Assembly: GCF_000702825.1 (NCBI RefSeq)
Contig: NZ_JNKF01000012.1
Coordinates: 62,001 to 126,000, forward strand
Direction: 5' to 3'
Source: Prevotella sp. P6B1
Lineage (GTDB): Bacteria > Bacteroidota > Bacteroidia > Bacteroidales > Bacteroidaceae
DNA length: 64,000 nucleotides
In this document: positions 62,976 through 64,000 of the stretch, piece after piece
Layout: each line of letters begins with the position of its first letter
Position numbering within the stretch: position 1 is the first letter of the stretch
The notes under the pieces: generated by a model
Databases searched by the model: none
Seen by the model: the letters and a program-made list of their open reading frames with translations, nothing else
Told to the model about the DNA's origin: nothing
Translations under genes and position numbers: made by a program

Positions 62976-64000
62976 ATGACGAGAAAATTATTTATTTTAG
63001 CCTTATTGGCTATGGCTACAACAGCCACTGTCCACGCTGGTGGACTCATGACCAACACAAATTATCACATAGCATTCGACCGTATGTTTGCACGTGGAGC
63101 ATCAACCGAAATTGATGCAGCCTACAGCAACCCTGCTGGCCTGGCTTGGGGCCACGAGGGATTCCAGTTTTCCCTGAACTTCCAGAAGCCTTGGCAGTAT
63201 CGTAACATCGAGGCAGTAACAACAGCTGGCAGTCAGAAGTTTGAAGGTAAAGCCTCTGCCCCCATCGTGCCTGCTCTGTTCGCCTCATACAAAAAAGGAA
63301 ACTGGGCATTCTCTACCATGATTGGTATCGTGGGAAGTGGCGGTTTCGTAGAGTACAAAGAGGGTGTACCCATGTTCAACATGCTCGTACAAGGCATGTT
63401 AGGTCAGATGAACATCGCCCCGAACAGCTATAAGATTGACTCTGAGATGAAGGGCAAACAATACATCTACGGCGGTCAGGTTAACATCACCCGCAAGATC
63501 AACGACAACTTCTCGGCTTCAATCGGACTGCGTGCCAACTACTACGACGGTTACTACCGTGGTCACGTATTAGCCAACGAGCATGCTCAGTTAGGCGATC
63601 TGACCACACTCGCACTCGATGTTGATCAGCGTGGTTGGGGTTTCGCGCCCATCGTAAGCTTCGACTACCACAACGGTCCACTCACTATCGGTGCCCGCTA
63701 CGAGTTCCGCACCAAGATTGAGACCGAGAACAAGACCAACACCCTGAACGCTGGTCTTGGCACAAACCTTCAGGCCATGTTGATGCAGAGCAATCCTGCT
63801 GCGTTGCAACAGATTGCCACTACCCTCGGCACCTACACAGCCGAATACCAGGACGGTGTGAAGACCCGCTACGATATGCCCTCGCTCTTTGTAGCTGCAG
63901 TAGGTTATGAATTCTCGCCCAAACTGCGCGGTGCAGTAGAATACCACTTCTTCGATGACAAGCACGCCAAGATGGCAGGCAACCGTCAGAAGGAGCTGGA
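62976..64000 (+). CDS. FadL/OmpP1-type outer-membrane transport protein (3-prime end beyond window)
   Basis: About 341 residues are visible. A signal peptide (LFILALLAMATTATVHAGG) is followed by the FadL-type start FARGASTEIDAAYSNPAGLA, where the NPAGLA motif forms the luminal plug. Beta strands of a barrel follow (VNITRKINDNFSASIGLRAN, PLTIGARYEFRT, GAVEYHFFDDKHAKM). It transports hydrophobic molecules such as fatty acids across the outer membrane. The gene runs off the right edge, so its C terminus and partners are unknown. Confidence 0.88.
   Translation, partial: MTRKLFILALLAMATTATVHAGGLMTNTNYHIAFDRMFARGASTEIDAAYSNPAGLAWGHEGFQFSLNFQKPWQYRNIEAVTTAGSQKFEGKASAPIVPALFASYKKGNWAFSTMIGIVGSGGFVEYKEGVPMFNMLVQGMLGQMNIAPNSYKIDSEMKGKQYIYGGQVNITRKINDNFSASIGLRANYYDGYYRGHVLANEHAQLGDLTTLALDVDQRGWGFAPIVSFDYHNGPLTIGARYEFRTKIETENKTNTLNAGLGTNLQAMLMQSNPAALQQIATTLGTYTAEYQDGVKTRYDMPSLFVAAVGYEFSPKLRGAVEYHFFDDKHAKMAGNRQKEL

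Noticed and set aside
1-64000. Insertion sequences or prophage genes
   Set aside because: No transposase, integrase, capsid or terminase motif was found in any frame of the supported genes or gaps.

Overview
The window comes from the chromosome of a Bacteroidota, most likely a Prevotellaceae-type Bacteroidales. Supporting signs are many promoters of the Bacteroides type (-7 box TAnnTTTG, sometimes with -33 TTTG 19-21 nt upstream), a short 290-residue primary sigma factor, a UpxY antiterminator, the type IX secretion protein PorQ, DUF2723, DUF5686, DUF4230 and GIN-domain proteins, a two-component propeller sensor, and few Shine-Dalgarno sites. No plasmid, phage, transposase or CRISPR array was seen. 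Promoter entries below use this consensus.

Layout. 1-10.0 kb (minus strand) is a capsule/exopolysaccharide locus: wza-like export protein, Wzz-like chain-length protein, then an AT-rich cassette with Wzx flippase, Wzy polymerase, three glycosyltransferases and an O-acyltransferase, running off the left edge. A UpxY antiterminator is divergent from it, followed by pgi and a HAD phosphatase. 13.3-13.9 kb has no gene but holds two inverted copies of a structured element whose stems differ in sequence yet keep their pairing; this is the best candidate for something undescribed. 13.9-18.5 kb holds a DUF4230 envelope operon, a histidine kinase and rpoD. 18.6-28.1 kb is a four-gene carbohydrate operon (LacI regulator, propeller sensor, GH31, GH2) whose enzyme pair suits removal of xyloglucan side chains. 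28.2-34.2 kb has a possible small RNA, a DUF5686 outer-membrane protein, and a headgroup-type operon (NTP transferase, ATP-grasp-like protein, CDP-alcohol phosphotransferase, odd HAD protein). 34.3-37.3 kb encodes a kinase, a GIN lipoprotein and a patatin. 37.4-50.2 kb (plus strand) carries an rRNA methyltransferase, a DPP-IV-like peptidase, purD, two membrane proteins, a DUF2723 glycosyltransferase, a deacetylase and a GH3. 50.2-53.8 kb is an outer-membrane operon with a PAP2-barrel fusion and a phosphoesterase lipoprotein. 54-61 kb holds a small-transcript candidate, an OMP, a VanX-type dipeptidase, an Lrp regulator, an ExbB/ExbD operon, tRNA-Ser and a TonB/prenyl-synthase/TatD operon. 61.2-64 kb has porQ, cmk and a partial FadL-type porin.

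Across the window, short imperfect 7-bp tandem repeats (TTCACTA-, GTTCAAT- and AAAGTTC-like) sit at gene junctions and in places have become coding sequence, including a signal-peptide core. All functional calls come from reading motifs by eye; no searches were run.
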